Shown here: one piece after another, positions 29,171 through 37,957 of the stretch
Layout: each line of letters begins with the position of its first letter
Position numbering within the stretch: position 1 is the first letter of the stretch
Assembly: GCF_900187885.1 (NCBI RefSeq)
Contig: NZ_FYEK01000003.1
Location: 186,001 to 250,000 of the forward strand
Reading direction: 5' to 3'
Origin: Thermoflexus hugenholtzii JAD2
GTDB lineage: Bacteria; Chloroflexota; Anaerolineae; Thermoflexales; Thermoflexaceae
Length of the DNA: 64,000 nucleotides
Notes under the pieces: model-generated
Seen by the model: only the letters and a program-made list of their open reading frames with translations
Database searches by the model: none
What the model was told of the DNA's origin: nothing
Translations under genes and position numbers: made by a program

Positions 29171-30070
29171 TCACGGCGCGATCCCGAATCCCTCCAGAAA
29201 CTCGAGCAGAAACTCGAGCGAATCCGAGATATCCGTCCGGTAGGCGAAGGCGGCGCCCTTGCAGTTGGCGTTGAGGACGAAGGAGTTGACCCCGACGATC
29301 ACCTCCGTCCCATCCTCTGTGCGGTGGAGCACCGGCCCGCCGGAGTCCCCGAAGCAGGTGCCGCCCGGCCCCACGCCCTTCCCGGGGCTATTGGAGTAAT
29401 GCAGGTTGTAGCCGTCGGTGAGGGCGCTGCGGAGGTTGACCAGGCTCACCGTCCCCACATAGCGGGTGCGCTCGGCGAGGAGCCACGGCCTCACCAGCTG
29501 CAGGCCGTAGCCCACCACGGTGAACTGCACGTCCTGCAGCCCCCGCCGGGTGGCCAGGCGGTCCAGGTAGCCCTCCGGGGCGATGTGGCCATATTGTCCC
29601 TGCGTCGCGTCCGCCGGGAGGGGCTCCTCGAACCTCACCACCCCGATGTCATGGGTGTTCGGGATGATGAGGTAACCGGTCCACTCGGGGTGCGCATAGG
29701 GCGTCCCCCAGTATCCCCCAGCGCAGGGATAGCCGGTGAAAGAGCCCTCGCAGGACTCCCCAGGATCCCAGGCAGGATCCCGTTCGATTGGCCCCGGATC
29801 GAACCAGACCTGGGCATAGGCGGGGGCGAAGCCGAGCTCGGGGTCGAAGCCGGTGCAGTGGCCGGCCGTCAGCAGCACCGTGGGCGAGACCAGGGCCCCG
29901 GTGCAGCGCCAAAGGGGGACTTTGACCTCATCATAGAAGACCACGAGGCCCACGTAGGGGTGACCGTATCCATCTGGCTGGCCGTATTGCACGGCCGCAG
30001 CGGGGGCCGCGCGGAGCAGCCCCACCATCCCCAGGACCAGCGCCAGGATCAACAGGATCCGGAACCGCAT
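29171..30070 (-). CDS. Secreted trypsin-like serine protease (S1 family)
   Basis: A 299-residue chymotrypsin-fold protease with a signal peptide ([26 protein letters not shown]). The triad is complete: His in LTAGHC, Asp in THDIGVVRF and Ser in [10 protein letters not shown]. Paired cysteines near the His and Ser (WRCTGALV...[12 protein letters not shown]...NANC) would give the usual disulfides. No propeptide activation site is obvious, as is common in bacterial members with a short N-terminus. It lies between the GYD-domain gene and the phosphodiesterase fusion on the same strand, with a 77-base gap to the latter. The substrate is unknown. Confidence 0.9.
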   Translation of the reverse strand: MRFRILLILALVLGMVGLLRAAPAAAVQYGQPDGYGHPYVGLVVFYDEVKVPLWRCTGALVSPTVLLTAGHCTGFDPELGFAPAYAQVWFDPGPIERDPAWDPGESCEGSFTGYPCAGGYWGTPYAHPEWTGYLIIPNTHDIGVVRFEEPLPADATQGQYGHIAPEGYLDRLATRRGLQDVQFTVVGYGLQLVRPWLLAERTRYVGTVSLVNLRSALTDGYNLHYSNSPGKGVGPGGTCFGDSGGPVLHRTEDGTEVIVGVNSFVLNANCKGAAFAYRTDISDSLEFLLEFLEGFGIAP

Positions 30071-30167
30071 GGGAACCTCCTCCTACAGGGTTTGGAAACA
30101 GCAGGCATCGACCGAAAAACCGGACGGTCTTCCGCGGCAGGCTCCGCCGCAGTCCTCCCCGGGCCGT

Positions 30168-30458
30168 CTATGGGGCGATGGCCTTGAAGCGCTCCCAGGG
30201 GATCAGCACCCAGGTCTCCGTGGTGGCGTGACCCAGAGTGCGGATCACCGCGCTGGCCCGGGCCGCCACCTCCTCGTTGGGCGCCTCGATGATGTCCAGG
30301 TAATCGCACGGCCCGAGGACGGCGTAGCTGGCCACCCAGCGGGCCTCCGGGACCTGGGCCTGGAGGGCCTCGCTCACCTTCGCGCCCAGCTCCTGGATCG
30401 CCCCCGGGCGAGCCAGGGCTTCCGGCGAGAGCCGCGTGAGAATGGCATAGAAGGCCAT
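30168..30458 (-). CDS. GYD-domain protein
   Basis: A 96-residue single-domain protein of the GYD family, a dimeric alpha-beta-barrel (ferredoxin-like) fold named for a Gly-Tyr-Asp motif, here GPCDYLDIIEAPNEE. The N-terminal FYAILTRLSPEA strand and the C-terminal TETWVLIPWERFKAI strand complete the fold. No enzymatic function is established for the family. It has a long (about 180-base) leader behind a TATAAT element and a symmetric AT-rich site, the same site found in front of the CHRD gene. Confidence 0.75.
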   Translation of the reverse strand: MAFYAILTRLSPEALARPGAIQELGAKVSEALQAQVPEARWVASYAVLGPCDYLDIIEAPNEEVAARASAVIRTLGHATTETWVLIPWERFKAIAP

Positions 30459-30644
30459 CGCTCACCGCCTCAAGAAGAAGGGACTCAAAAGTGGCGGTCG
30501 TTTTCGGGGAGGCACAACGGGCACAGCACTTGAGCGAGGGCTGAAACTCAAAACCATCTGGCCCGCACTCACCCAGCGACGGAGGATCATGCTCCCCTCC
30601 CTCACAGGATTCGGGGATCCTGCCATCGCACTCTTCACAGCCCA

Positions 30645-30650
30645 ATTATA
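30645..30650 (-). promoter_or_regulatory. -10 element upstream of the GYD gene
   Basis: A perfect TATAAT on minus in an otherwise GC-rich region, giving a leader of about 180 bases. The -35 is weak (ACCCAT at 17 bases), which fits activator dependence. Confidence 0.4.
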
Positions 30651-30690
30651 TCGCGATCTCGAAATTCATGGGTTTGAAAATAGTCAAAAT

Positions 30691-30708
30691 GGTTAATTTA
30701 TTTTAACC
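30691..30708. promoter_or_regulatory. AT-rich palindrome GGTTAA-N6-TTAACC, candidate operator
   Basis: A perfect 6-6-6 inverted repeat located about 41 bases upstream of the GYD -10. On minus it reads GGTTAAAATAA, matching sites in front of the CHRD gene. Probably a regulator-binding site; the protein is unknown. Confidence 0.4.
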
Positions 30709-30771
30709 TTACTGGCGAGACTTTGTGCGGGATTCAAGCAAACCGAAGGGATGCATCGCTCGGGAGTTAAA

Positions 30772-30802
30772 GGTGGGGCGGACCCCGAAGGTCCGCCCCA
30801 CC
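30772..30802. terminator. Perfect 13-bp stem hairpin downstream of the CHRD gene
   Basis: GGTGGGGCGGACC and GGTCCGCCCCACC enclose a five-base loop, 98 bases beyond the CHRD stop codon on minus. There is no long T-tract on either strand. The stability suggests it terminates CHRD transcription or insulates the GYD promoter. Confidence 0.55.
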
Positions 30803-30899
30803 CGGTTGAGGATCCTCTTAGGGGAGGTGCTTTCACACGCGGAGATAGAGGTTGAGAGCGCGACCATCCAGCGGGCCCGCCCGACCGAGAGGATTAAGA

Positions 30900-31469
30900 T
30901 TAAGATTTGAACGCTGGAAAGGCTCGGTGATCGATCTGCCCTCGGATCTCCCCGGAAAGCATGTCGCAGGGGCCGGTGTTGGGGGGATCTTTTCCATCGT
31001 TAGTGTGCACGTTCACATAGGCGTTGCCGCTGGCCATCGCCTCGAGCAAGTCATGAAGGGATTTCCCGGCCAGCGGGCCCGTCAGGTGAGCTGCGGTGAT
31101 CGTCCCTTCCGCCAGCACGCCGTCGAAACGGCCCCCGCCCGGCGGCACCGGCCCGAAGAGAAAGACCACCACCGGGCCGTTGACCCCGCGCGCGCCCAGG
31201 TGGATGTGGGCCATGAACACGTTGTGGATGTTGGCAACGATCAGCTTGTAGTGAATCGCCGATCCATCCGGCGCGACCTCAAACAGGGCCACGCCCCGCG
31301 CCCGGGTCGGCACCGGCGGGACTTCCTCGCTCCCCGAGAGGACGGCGACGAAATTCCCCGGGAAAGCCTCCCGTCCCCCAGAGGCCATCGCCCGTGAGGA
31401 AGGAACCGGAGCCATCCCCAGGAGCCCAAGGAGCATCAGGATCCCCAGCCACCGTATACGCCCCATCAT
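30900..31469 (-). CDS. Secreted CHRD-domain protein
   Basis: A 189-residue exported protein. Signal peptide MMGRIRWLGILMLLGLLGMAPVPSSRA, then one CHRD domain. CHRD is the fold first noted in chordin and widespread in bacterial exported proteins. Signature strands are NFVAVLSGSEEVPPVPTRARGVALFEV, LIVANIHNVFMAHIHLG and the C-terminal AYVNVHTNDGKDPPNTGPC. The conserved histidines (AHIHLG, VNVHT) may bind metal. Function in bacteria is unknown. It has its own promoter with upstream GGTTAAAAT sites. Confidence 0.85.
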   Translation of the reverse strand: MMGRIRWLGILMLLGLLGMAPVPSSRAMASGGREAFPGNFVAVLSGSEEVPPVPTRARGVALFEVAPDGSAIHYKLIVANIHNVFMAHIHLGARGVNGPVVVFLFGPVPPGGGRFDGVLAEGTITAAHLTGPLAGKSLHDLLEAMASGNAYVNVHTNDGKDPPNTGPCDMLSGEIRGQIDHRAFPAFKS

Positions 31470-31508
31470 CCCCTCCTTTCCGATCCCGGAAGGTGAGCTC
31501 CGACTCTA

Positions 31509-31538
31509 ATTTTAGTCCAAAATTAGGATAATCATCAA
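31509..31538 (-). promoter_or_regulatory. Promoter of the CHRD gene
   Basis: On minus, TTGATG (-35, 31533-31538) and TAAAAT (-10, 31509-31514) are 18 bases apart, about 40 bases before the start codon, in an AT-rich stretch. Confidence 0.5.
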
Positions 31539-31546
31539 TATCAGAA

Positions 31547-31580
31547 ATTTTAACCGAATTTTTGTAAGATTATTTTAACC
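31547..31580 (-). promoter_or_regulatory. Two GGTTAAAAT direct repeats upstream of the CHRD promoter
   Basis: GGTTAAAAT occurs at 31572-31580 and 31547-31555 on minus, 25 bases apart, ending nine bases before the -35. The same sequence forms half of the palindrome before the GYD gene, which suggests one activator for both. Confidence 0.4.
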
Positions 31581-31645
31581 AGCGAATGCTTCATGGATTC
31601 CCCTCCTGCAGCGCCGACCTACCCCCTCGATCCGATGAAGAAAAC

Positions 31646-31673
31646 CGCGGGGCAGCCAAGTGGCTGCCCCGCG
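31646..31673 (-). terminator. Rho-independent terminator of the phosphodiesterase gene at 31.7-33.4 kb
   Basis: CGCGGGGCAGCCA pairs perfectly with TGGCTGCCCCGCG and is followed on minus by GGTTTTC, 26 bases after the stop codon. Confidence 0.8.
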
Positions 31674-31698
31674 TCAGCGACGATTCCGGTTCGGATCC

Positions 31699-33432
31699 TC
31701 AGCGGTCTGCTCCGCGGGATCCTCGCCGGGTGAGGGCTTGAGGGATCCAGCGCCCGGCGCGGCCGATGCTGGCCCCCAGGGCCGGGCCCACCAGGGCCAT
31801 CGGCACACCCGCCGGATCCGGGAGGCCGGGCAGGCTCGGGTAGAAGGCGCTCAGGGTCAGCAGATCCAGGTAATACTTGAACCCCCACCCCAGGTCCGGA
31901 AGGCCCCAGGGGAAGGAAACCCCATACGCCCAGTAGAAGAGCAACACCTGGAAGGCGAAGAGCAGCGCGATCCCCCCATACGCCCGCAGGATCCCTTCCA
32001 GAGCCTCCCCCCAGCGGCGTCCCTTCCAGATCCCAAGAAGCAGCGCCACGGCCATCAGACCCAGCAGGGCATCCAGCACCCGGGCCATAAAGAAGGCCTC
32101 GATTTGGGCCTCGGTGTTGAACACCGAGAGGGACCATCGGTATCCGCGCCCGAAGTAAAGCCCCCACACGATCCCCAGGAAGAGCAGCGCCCCCGCCAGG
32201 ACCCCGGCGCGATGGGGCGGTCGGAACAGAAGGGCCGCCCCGATGGCGATCAGCGCCAGGCCGAGCAGGGCCACAGGGGTCCGCCTCAGGCGATCCCGCA
32301 CCAGCCGCTCCCCATACGCCCGATCCAGCGCCCGAGCCGCCGCTTCATTGAAAGCGGAAAGATCCGCCGCTGTGACCACCTCCGGGAAGGACGTCGGCGG
32401 CCGTCCCAGGACCGCCTCCACCCGATGGATCAAGGCGGCCCGCTGCCCCGCCGAGGCCCGGGCGATGGCGTCCAGGGCTTCTGAAGGCCCTTCCAGCGCT
32501 TCCAGCAGCGGGCGCCCCATCGCGTGCGTCGGGATCGGAACGCCCAGCAGGGCCGCCACGGTGGGCGCGATGTCCGCCTGGGCCCCCTGCCCTTCCACGC
32601 CCGCCCGGATCCCTTTCCCGACCATCACCAGGGGCACCTCCTTGACGATGGGCTCCCAGCCGCCGTGGCCGCCTGGGTCGATGTGGCCGTGATCGGTGGT
32701 CACGATCAGGGTCTCGCGGCTCAGGTCCATCGCCGTCGCCACCCGGGCCAGCCGCGCATCCGTCCGCCGGACGATCTCCCGATAGGCGGGGGAAGCGCCT
32801 CCGAAGGCGTGGCCGTATTCGTCCGGCCCAGCGAAGTAGATAAGGACCAGACGGGCCTGGGGGTCCTTCAGCAGGTCCAGCCCGCGGGCCAGGATCGCCT
32901 CATCCAGGCGATCGACCTCCTCGGGGCGATCCAGGGGCACATCAGGCACCTCCGGACGATCGAACCAGGGACCGAAGAGCTCCTTCCACCCCCCTGTGCC
33001 GGTTCCCACCACCCGAAGGCCCGCCCCGCGCGCCTCCCGGAAGATCGAGTCCACCGGGACGGGGCCCTGGAACCAGTTCGTGGTGACCCCGCTGAGGCCT
33101 TGCCATGCGCCGCTGCCGATGACCGTCCACCCCGGATATGAGAGAGAGGGCTCACCGACCCGGACGATGTAGCGAGCCCCCTGGGCGGCCAGCCGGTTCA
33201 GGGTCGGCATGGCCGCAGCCGCCGTGTCCCGGCGCAGGCCGTCGATGACCACCAGGACCACCCGATCGGTTAAGGGGGGCGTGGAGGGCGGCGCGGGAAG
33301 ATCCGCTGCGAGGTAGGGGCTTCGATACGCCACCACGCTGTTCCAGGAAAACAACGCCAACCGAACGCTGCCCCAGCCCATCAGGCTCAGGATCAGGATG
33401 AGGGAAAGCCCCCCAAGCGCCCGCCGTCCCAT
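31699..33432 (-). CDS. Membrane-anchored alkaline-phosphatase-superfamily phosphodiesterase
   Basis: A 577-residue protein. An N-terminal anchor (GLSLILILSLMGWGSVRLALF) leads to a type I phosphodiesterase domain (about 55-340) facing outside. Metal and nucleophile elements are VVLVVIDGLRRDTA, PSLSYPGWTVIGSG (Ser or Thr nucleophile region), IYFAGPDEYGHAFG, IVTTDHGHIDPGGHGG and later PIPTHAMGRPL. The last 200 residues contain about six membrane helices, an architecture shared with PigN-like/LtaS-type relatives but with the anchor at the C-terminal side. The ATG at 33432 fits AGGAGGAGGG better than the GTG two codons earlier. The substrate could be a lipid-linked or nucleotide phosphodiester. 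Confidence 0.82.
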   Translation of the reverse strand: MGRRALGGLSLILILSLMGWGSVRLALFSWNSVVAYRSPYLAADLPAPPSTPPLTDRVVLVVIDGLRRDTAAAAMPTLNRLAAQGARYIVRVGEPSLSYPGWTVIGSGAWQGLSGVTTNWFQGPVPVDSIFREARGAGLRVVGTGTGGWKELFGPWFDRPEVPDVPLDRPEEVDRLDEAILARGLDLLKDPQARLVLIYFAGPDEYGHAFGGASPAYREIVRRTDARLARVATAMDLSRETLIVTTDHGHIDPGGHGGWEPIVKEVPLVMVGKGIRAGVEGQGAQADIAPTVAALLGVPIPTHAMGRPLLEALEGPSEALDAIARASAGQRAALIHRVEAVLGRPPTSFPEVVTAADLSAFNEAAARALDRAYGERLVRDRLRRTPVALLGLALIAIGAALLFRPPHRAGVLAGALLFLGIVWGLYFGRGYRWSLSVFNTEAQIEAFFMARVLDALLGLMAVALLLGIWKGRRWGEALEGILRAYGGIALLFAFQVLLFYWAYGVSFPWGLPDLGWGFKYYLDLLTLSAFYPSLPGLPDPAGVPMALVGPALGASIGRAGRWIPQALTRRGSRGADR

Positions 33433-33555
33433 GGCCACCCTCCTCCTGAAGGATCTCCTTCGACGTTCTATAATAGAGGCGATCGTTTGACATCACGAAC
33501 CCACGGGATACGCAATCTGAATGATGCTTGCCCTGCTTTCGATAGGAGGCGGCCC

Positions 33556-34098
33556 ATGACGTTCGATGCGGTGCTGGTGCTGGGTGCATTGGCCAGCGGT
33601 TATATCGGAGGAAGTAGAGGGCTGATCAAACAGGCCCTCAGCCTGGTTTTCGTCTATTTCTCACTGCTATTCGCCCTGAGCCTTCAGGACACGCTGGTGG
33701 GCGCCTTCACGCGCGCAGTGGGAGTCATCACCATCGAGACCGCTATCTTCTTCTACATTGTCCTCTTCCTGGTCTCCTACATCCTCCTGGAGATCGTGAG
33801 CTTCATCTCCTACCGGGCGACGCGGATCCTCTTCCTTGGATTCCTGGACCCCGCCCTGGGAGGGCTGCTGGGGATCATCTGGTGGCTGGTCTTCGTGGGG
33901 GCAGTCCTGACGATGATCTTCTACAGCCTGACAGTGCCCTGGACCTGGCGGCTGGCCCCGATCGCCGCCGCCCTGCGGGCGGACTTCGAGGCTTCCATAA
34001 CACTGCCCACCCTGGCGATGCTGTTCAAGACCTACGCCATCGCCCCGCTCCGGCTGGTTATGAACCCGCTCCCGGCAATCCTGACCGGATGGCCTTAA
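33556..34098 (+). CDS. CvpA-family membrane protein
   Basis: A 180-residue protein with four membrane helices in the CvpA arrangement: FDAVLVLGALASGYIGGSRG (helix plus the conserved Gly-rich turn), AIFFYIVLFLVSYILLEIVSF and LGGLLGIIWWLVFVGAVLTM. Members were named for colicin V production and are also linked to envelope stress and biofilm, with the molecular role unclear. The ATG at 33556 follows TAGGAGGC. It is 19 bases before the sensor kinase gene, so it is probably co-transcribed. Confidence 0.8.
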   Translation: MTFDAVLVLGALASGYIGGSRGLIKQALSLVFVYFSLLFALSLQDTLVGAFTRAVGVITIETAIFFYIVLFLVSYILLEIVSFISYRATRILFLGFLDPALGGLLGIIWWLVFVGAVLTMIFYSLTVPWTWRLAPIAAALRADFEASITLPTLAMLFKTYAIAPLRLVMNPLPAILTGWP

Positions 34099-34117
34099 CT
34101 ATTAGTCCGGAGGAACG

Positions 34118-35197
34118 ATGTGGGCCATCGAGCTCCGCTGGGTGGTTGTGCTCCTGGTCCTCTACACCGCTGCAGTCTTCCTCATCGGCCGATGGCACGC
34201 TCGCCGCTCCGGCTTTCGTTTCCCCATGGATCCTGCCCCTCTGGGTTTCCTCCGGTTGAGCCCGGATCTCCGCTATATGGAGGCCAATCCGGCCGCGCAG
34301 CAGATCCTGGGGCTGAACGCTCCACAGGGGAGGCTCCCCGAGGCCAGCTGGCATGCTTGGCTGGAGGAGGATCTCCAAGCCGTGCGGACCACGGGGGTTG
34401 GCCGATCTCGTTTGGTCCCCTTGACCGGGGAGCGCGCCCTGCGCTGGTGGGTGGTGCCGGAACCGTCCGGCGCGTTGCTGTTTGTAATAGAAGACCGAGC
34501 AGCTTATTCGGGATTTCAGTCGCTGCGGCGGCTCGTGGCCGGGCTGGCCCATGAGCTCCGCACGCCTCTGGCCACCTTGCTCACCCACCTGCAGGTCCTC
34601 CAGCTCCCGACCGTCACCCCGGAAATCCGCGCTCAATCCCTTCGCATTCTCGAGGAAGAGACCCGCCGGATGATCCGCATGGTCCACGCCGTGCTGGACC
34701 TGGGTCAGCTGAGCAGCGGGGAACCTTTGGCCCTCCGCCCCCTCTCCATCGCTGTGGTGGCCGAAGCCGCCGTGGCGGAGAAGCTCCCCGAGGCCCAGGC
34801 CCGCCAGCAATCTCTGAGCCTCGAGATCGAGAAAGAGCTACCCCCAGTATGGGGAGACGCGGATCGCTTGAAGCAGGCTTTCCTGAACTTGCTGGACAAC
34901 GCCATCCGTTACAGCCGCCCCGGAGATCGCATCGCAGTGATCCTCCGACCCGTCCCGGAAGGAGTGCAGTGCGAGGTGATCGACACCGGCCCCGGGATCC
35001 CCCCGGAGCATCTTCCCTACATCACCGAGCCGTTCTATCGCGGGGAAGCCCCGGAGGCTACAGGGGCCGGGCTGGGGCTGGCCATCGTGGCCGAGATCCT
35101 TCGTCACCATCACGCCCATCTGGAGCTCGAGAGCCGGACAGAGGGAGAGACGGGGACATGCGTGCGCTTCGTCCTGCCCGCGGCGAAAGAGGCCTGA
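34118..35197 (+). CDS. Sensor histidine kinase (PhoR/WalK-like architecture)
   Basis: A 359-residue kinase. One N-terminal membrane helix (RWVVVLLVLYTAAVFLIG) is followed by a PAS-like region (about 40-125), the HisKA domain with phospho-acceptor His in AGLAHELRTPLATLL, and the HATPase domain with the N box LLDNAIRY, G1 VIDTGPGIPPEH, F box ITEPFYRG and G2 ATGAGLGLAIV. All catalytic boxes are present. No response regulator is adjacent; the nearest is the NarL-type gene 6.4 kb away, whose usual partners are of a different kinase class. The start has GGAGG six bases upstream. Confidence 0.9.
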   Translation: MWAIELRWVVVLLVLYTAAVFLIGRWHARRSGFRFPMDPAPLGFLRLSPDLRYMEANPAAQQILGLNAPQGRLPEASWHAWLEEDLQAVRTTGVGRSRLVPLTGERALRWWVVPEPSGALLFVIEDRAAYSGFQSLRRLVAGLAHELRTPLATLLTHLQVLQLPTVTPEIRAQSLRILEEETRRMIRMVHAVLDLGQLSSGEPLALRPLSIAVVAEAAVAEKLPEAQARQQSLSLEIEKELPPVWGDADRLKQAFLNLLDNAIRYSRPGDRIAVILRPVPEGVQCEVIDTGPGIPPEHLPYITEPFYRGEAPEATGAGLGLAIVAEILRHHHAHLELESRTEGETGTCVRFVLPAAKEA

Positions 35198-36654
35198 GAA
35201 CGAAGTGGGCACTTCCTCTTCGCCGCTTGGGGGAAGCAGCGCTCCTGCTCGGCCTGCTGCTGGCCCTGGGGATCGTGGCCCCTTCCGGCCAGGTGATCCT
35301 CCGCCTGGGACCCGTTTCCGACGCGCCCTGGCCTCGCTTCGCCGTTCACCCTCCCTCCCCGCGCCCCGGGGATGTGGTCCGGGTGGAGGTGATCGATCGC
35401 ATCCCGTGGGGTTACATCCTGCTCACTGTGAACGGCGAGCCGGCGGCCCTGGAGCAGATCGAGGCCATGCCGGCATCCGGGATCTGGCGCTGGCGCTGGC
35501 GGTTCCAGATGCCGGCGGAAGCGGTGGAGCTCGCCTTTTATCGAGACTGCCACGAAGGATGCCGACTGCGAGGGCGTCTGGCGCTCGGCGATCCCGAGCC
35601 TATCCCGAAGCCTCCTCCCCTGCCCACCAAACTGGGTCTGGTCTTCCCCCACCCCGAGCGAGACTGGAAAGGGCGCGCCGGATGGGCCGTGGAGCTGACC
35701 TATGCGCGACAAGCGGAGGATCCCGATTGGGGGATCGATGCCCTGGCCGCCCGGGTGGCGCGGGATCAGGGGCGCGGCCTGCGGGTTCTGGTGCGCGTGG
35801 ATTACGACCGGGGACAAACCCTTCCACCCCCCGGGGATCTGGAGGGGCTGAGGCGCTATCTGCGCTATCTGGAACGCCTGGCGCGGGACGAACGGCTCCA
35901 AGGGGTATACGCCTACTTCCTGGGGAGTGGTCCGAACGAGGCGGCCAGCAACCGCCTGAGCCCGGAGCGCCCGATCTCCCCGGCCTGGTATGCCCGAATC
36001 TTCAACGGCTACGGCGAATCGCCGATCCGCACCGACAACGCGGTAGCGGTCCTCCGGGCAGCAAATCCCCGAGCGCGCCTGCTCATAGGGCCGGTGCGGC
36101 CCTTCGTCCGGGATCAGGATGGCGAGCGACCGAGTCGGGTGAACGTCCCCTGGCTGAACTATTTCAACACCATGGTGGCCTTCATCGATGAGGCCGCACG
36201 GGCGAGGGCGGCGATGGGGCAGTGGAACCCTGGCCCGGACGGCTTCGCGCTCCACGTGCCGGGATGGCCGGAAGCCGCCCGGGCGGCGGGGTATCCCGAA
36301 GCGGAGGAACCGCGCCTGGACCTTCGGGATGCGGCCGGGGCGCGCCTGGGGTTCCGCGCGCTGTATGACTGGCTGGACATCATCAACGCGTATCCCACCA
36401 CGCGGGGCCTCCCCGTCTTCATCACCTCCTCGAACACCTACATACCTGACGAGGGGGTCCCGCCGGCGCACAACTACCCCCGAGGCTGGTTGACCGCGGC
36501 TTGGTCTGTTATCGCAAGCGAGCCGCAGGTGCAGGCCTTCTGCTGGTTCCTGGATGAGGATCCTCAGTGGACTGACTTCAGCCTGTGGCGGGGGAAAGGG
36601 CGTCTGCGCGACGCCGCCGCCGAGTTCGAGGCTCTGCTCACTACCGGGTCGTGA
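35158..36654 (+). CDS. Exported protein of unknown function, glycosidase-like barrel suspected
   Basis: A 498-residue protein overlapping the kinase gene by 40 bases. N-terminal basic residues and a hydrophobic segment (EAALLLGLLLALGIVAPSGQ) suggest export. A beta domain follows (about 55-145, DVVRVEVIDRIPWGYILLTV), then an alpha/beta region to the end with motifs such as GVYAYFLGSGPNEA, LNYFNTMVAFIDEA, LPVFITSSNTYIP and QAFCWFLDEDPQW. The GPNEA near mid-domain and the late strand resemble the acid/base and nucleophile strands of clan-A glycosidases, but that is weak. The ATG at 35158 was chosen for its GAGGGAGAG ribosome site and signal segment. Confidence 0.65.
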   Translation: MRALRPARGERGLRTKWALPLRRLGEAALLLGLLLALGIVAPSGQVILRLGPVSDAPWPRFAVHPPSPRPGDVVRVEVIDRIPWGYILLTVNGEPAALEQIEAMPASGIWRWRWRFQMPAEAVELAFYRDCHEGCRLRGRLALGDPEPIPKPPPLPTKLGLVFPHPERDWKGRAGWAVELTYARQAEDPDWGIDALAARVARDQGRGLRVLVRVDYDRGQTLPPPGDLEGLRRYLRYLERLARDERLQGVYAYFLGSGPNEAASNRLSPERPISPAWYARIFNGYGESPIRTDNAVAVLRAANPRARLLIGPVRPFVRDQDGERPSRVNVPWLNYFNTMVAFIDEAARARAAMGQWNPGPDGFALHVPGWPEAARAAGYPEAEEPRLDLRDAAGARLGFRALYDWLDIINAYPTTRGLPVFITSSNTYIPDEGVPPAHNYPRGWLTAAWSVIASEPQVQAFCWFLDEDPQWTDFSLWRGKGRLRDAAAEFEALLTTGS

Positions 36655-36823
36655 AGAAGAGCGGATCCTTCAGACTGCTTGAGACCCTGTTTTTCCCTAT
36701 TCTGCGAACAAGCGACCCCCAGAAAAAACTATAATAAATTAGATTGATTAAGGGCAATTTGTTTGTAAGCAAGGGAGATCCGAGCACGGATATGGAGGCA
36801 TGGAGTTTTCACACATGGCTTCC

Positions 36824-37417
36824 CTATCCAGACCAACGCCGCATCATCATAATCATCATATCCTGAACCCAAAAGATTACACTGCTTGTTACAATGAATG
36901 TCATCGCCACAATTATCCACCACAAGATCTTACGAATAGATTCGTGAAATCCTGAAAAACAATCAAATCCTGGACACAGATGCCCAATCTGAGAAGCGAT
37001 CATCCACAAAATAAGGCCACCGATGGTCCAGCTCAACGCGGTAGTTGCAGCCCATGCTATTGTTTTCCAAGAAAGGATTTTTGAAGAAAATAGAGATCCT
37101 TGAAAAATGCCTAGAATCGACCCAAACAATACAAATTGCAGTAATGCTAATAAGTCAGTATTAAGAATATCCTGCAAGAGCCACTCCAGTCTCATCCACA
37201 GTGCCCCGCTACATATCCCGGCTCCAATACCCAAAAGCGATCCCCACCGAAGAGGATAGCGAAACCAATGTCGTCCTTTAAGCAAAGTCCACACTCCACC
37301 TATGCCAGCCCAGTAGATTATTCCAAACAACGATCGATCAAGCTGCAAAACAGATATAATATTCCAAACAATACCGCTCCATAACCACCAAAATATACCA
37401 AATAAAAGAACGAGCAT
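36824..37417 (-). CDS. AT-rich orphan membrane protein
   Basis: A 197-residue protein not recognised as any family. It has about six strongly hydrophobic segments (MLVLLFGIFWWLWSGIVWNI, the YPLRWGSLLGIGAGICSGAL region, LLALLQFVLFGSILGIF, IAWAATTALSWTIGGLILW, IVAMTFIVTSSVIFWV). Base composition is far lower in G+C than the flanks, which suggests recent acquisition. The ATG at 37417 has AAGGAGGAGC upstream. It lies 13 bases after the secreted-protein gene at 37.4-37.9 kb and is probably co-transcribed with it, perhaps as a transport or immunity partner (speculation). Confidence 0.6.
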   Translation of the reverse strand: MLVLLFGIFWWLWSGIVWNIISVLQLDRSLFGIIYWAGIGGVWTLLKGRHWFRYPLRWGSLLGIGAGICSGALWMRLEWLLQDILNTDLLALLQFVLFGSILGIFQGSLFSSKILSWKTIAWAATTALSWTIGGLILWMIASQIGHLCPGFDCFSGFHESIRKILWWIIVAMTFIVTSSVIFWVQDMMIMMMRRWSG

Positions 37418-37430
37418 GTAAAGCTCCTCC

Positions 37431-37892
37431 TTATTGGTGGAGGTAGACCGCATTCATCAAAGAAGAAAGTGGAGATAAATCAATCAATGTTCCAACACAA
37501 ACATGAACCTTGTCCCAAGTATACGAATATCCTTTAAGAGCTGATGGTCCAAACCATATGATAAATTGATCTGTTGAATAATACCTCAAGCTATCGGGAT
37601 TTTGCCCATAATTCATGTTATATACTAACGTATAATCAATATCAGGATCATTATCGCAATAATATTGTCCTTGATAATAATAACTTGGATAAGTTTTGTT
37701 TATGCTTCCATCCGCTTTCTCGATCATCTGAGCCCACAGCCATCCACCTCCACCGCCAGGATCCTCCGCAACCGGAGCAGGTGAAGGAGGCAGAGGGCTG
37801 TCCGCCAGAGCAAACGGACCTGTGAGATCGGTGACCCAAATCCCTAGTAGAATCAACCCCACAACTCCCTTTATAGCGTCGCGGACCTTCAT
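37431..37892 (-). CDS. AT-rich orphan secreted protein, Tyr/Asn-rich
   Basis: A 153-residue exported protein with a signal peptide ([25 protein letters not shown]). A Pro/Gly linker ([20 protein letters not shown]) leads to a Tyr- and Asn-rich domain ([24 protein letters not shown]) with two cysteines. No family is recognised. The start has GGGAGGAAT upstream. A 58-nt two-hairpin element lies 65 bases before the start, and the same element occurs in the same relative place before the unrelated exported-protein gene at 42.48 kb. Confidence 0.6.
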   Translation of the reverse strand: MKVRDAIKGVVGLILLGIWVTDLTGPFALADSPLPPSPAPVAEDPGGGGGWLWAQMIEKADGSINKTYPSYYYQGQYYCDNDPDIDYTLVYNMNYGQNPDSLRYYSTDQFIIWFGPSALKGYSYTWDKVHVCVGTLIDLSPLSSLMNAVYLHQ

Positions 37893-37957
37893 CGGATTCC
37901 TCCCATCTAGAGGTTGTGAAAGTCACCCTCATCTTAGCCTTTGCACCTCGGTTTCAC

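Larger units (their letters stand above)
30459..30899. other. 441-base gap: leader of GYD gene plus intergenic hairpin
   Basis: No gene is supported here. A 60-codon minus-strand frame from a TTG at 30645 is cysteine-rich (GCEECDG, CCARCASP) but has no ribosome site and no recognised family. The gap holds the GYD promoter, the AT-rich palindrome and the hairpin annotated separately. Confidence 0.5.

Noticed and set aside
30463-30645. Small cysteine-rich protein from a TTG start
   Set aside because: No ribosome site, no family and it continues past the GYD start; more likely untranslated leader.
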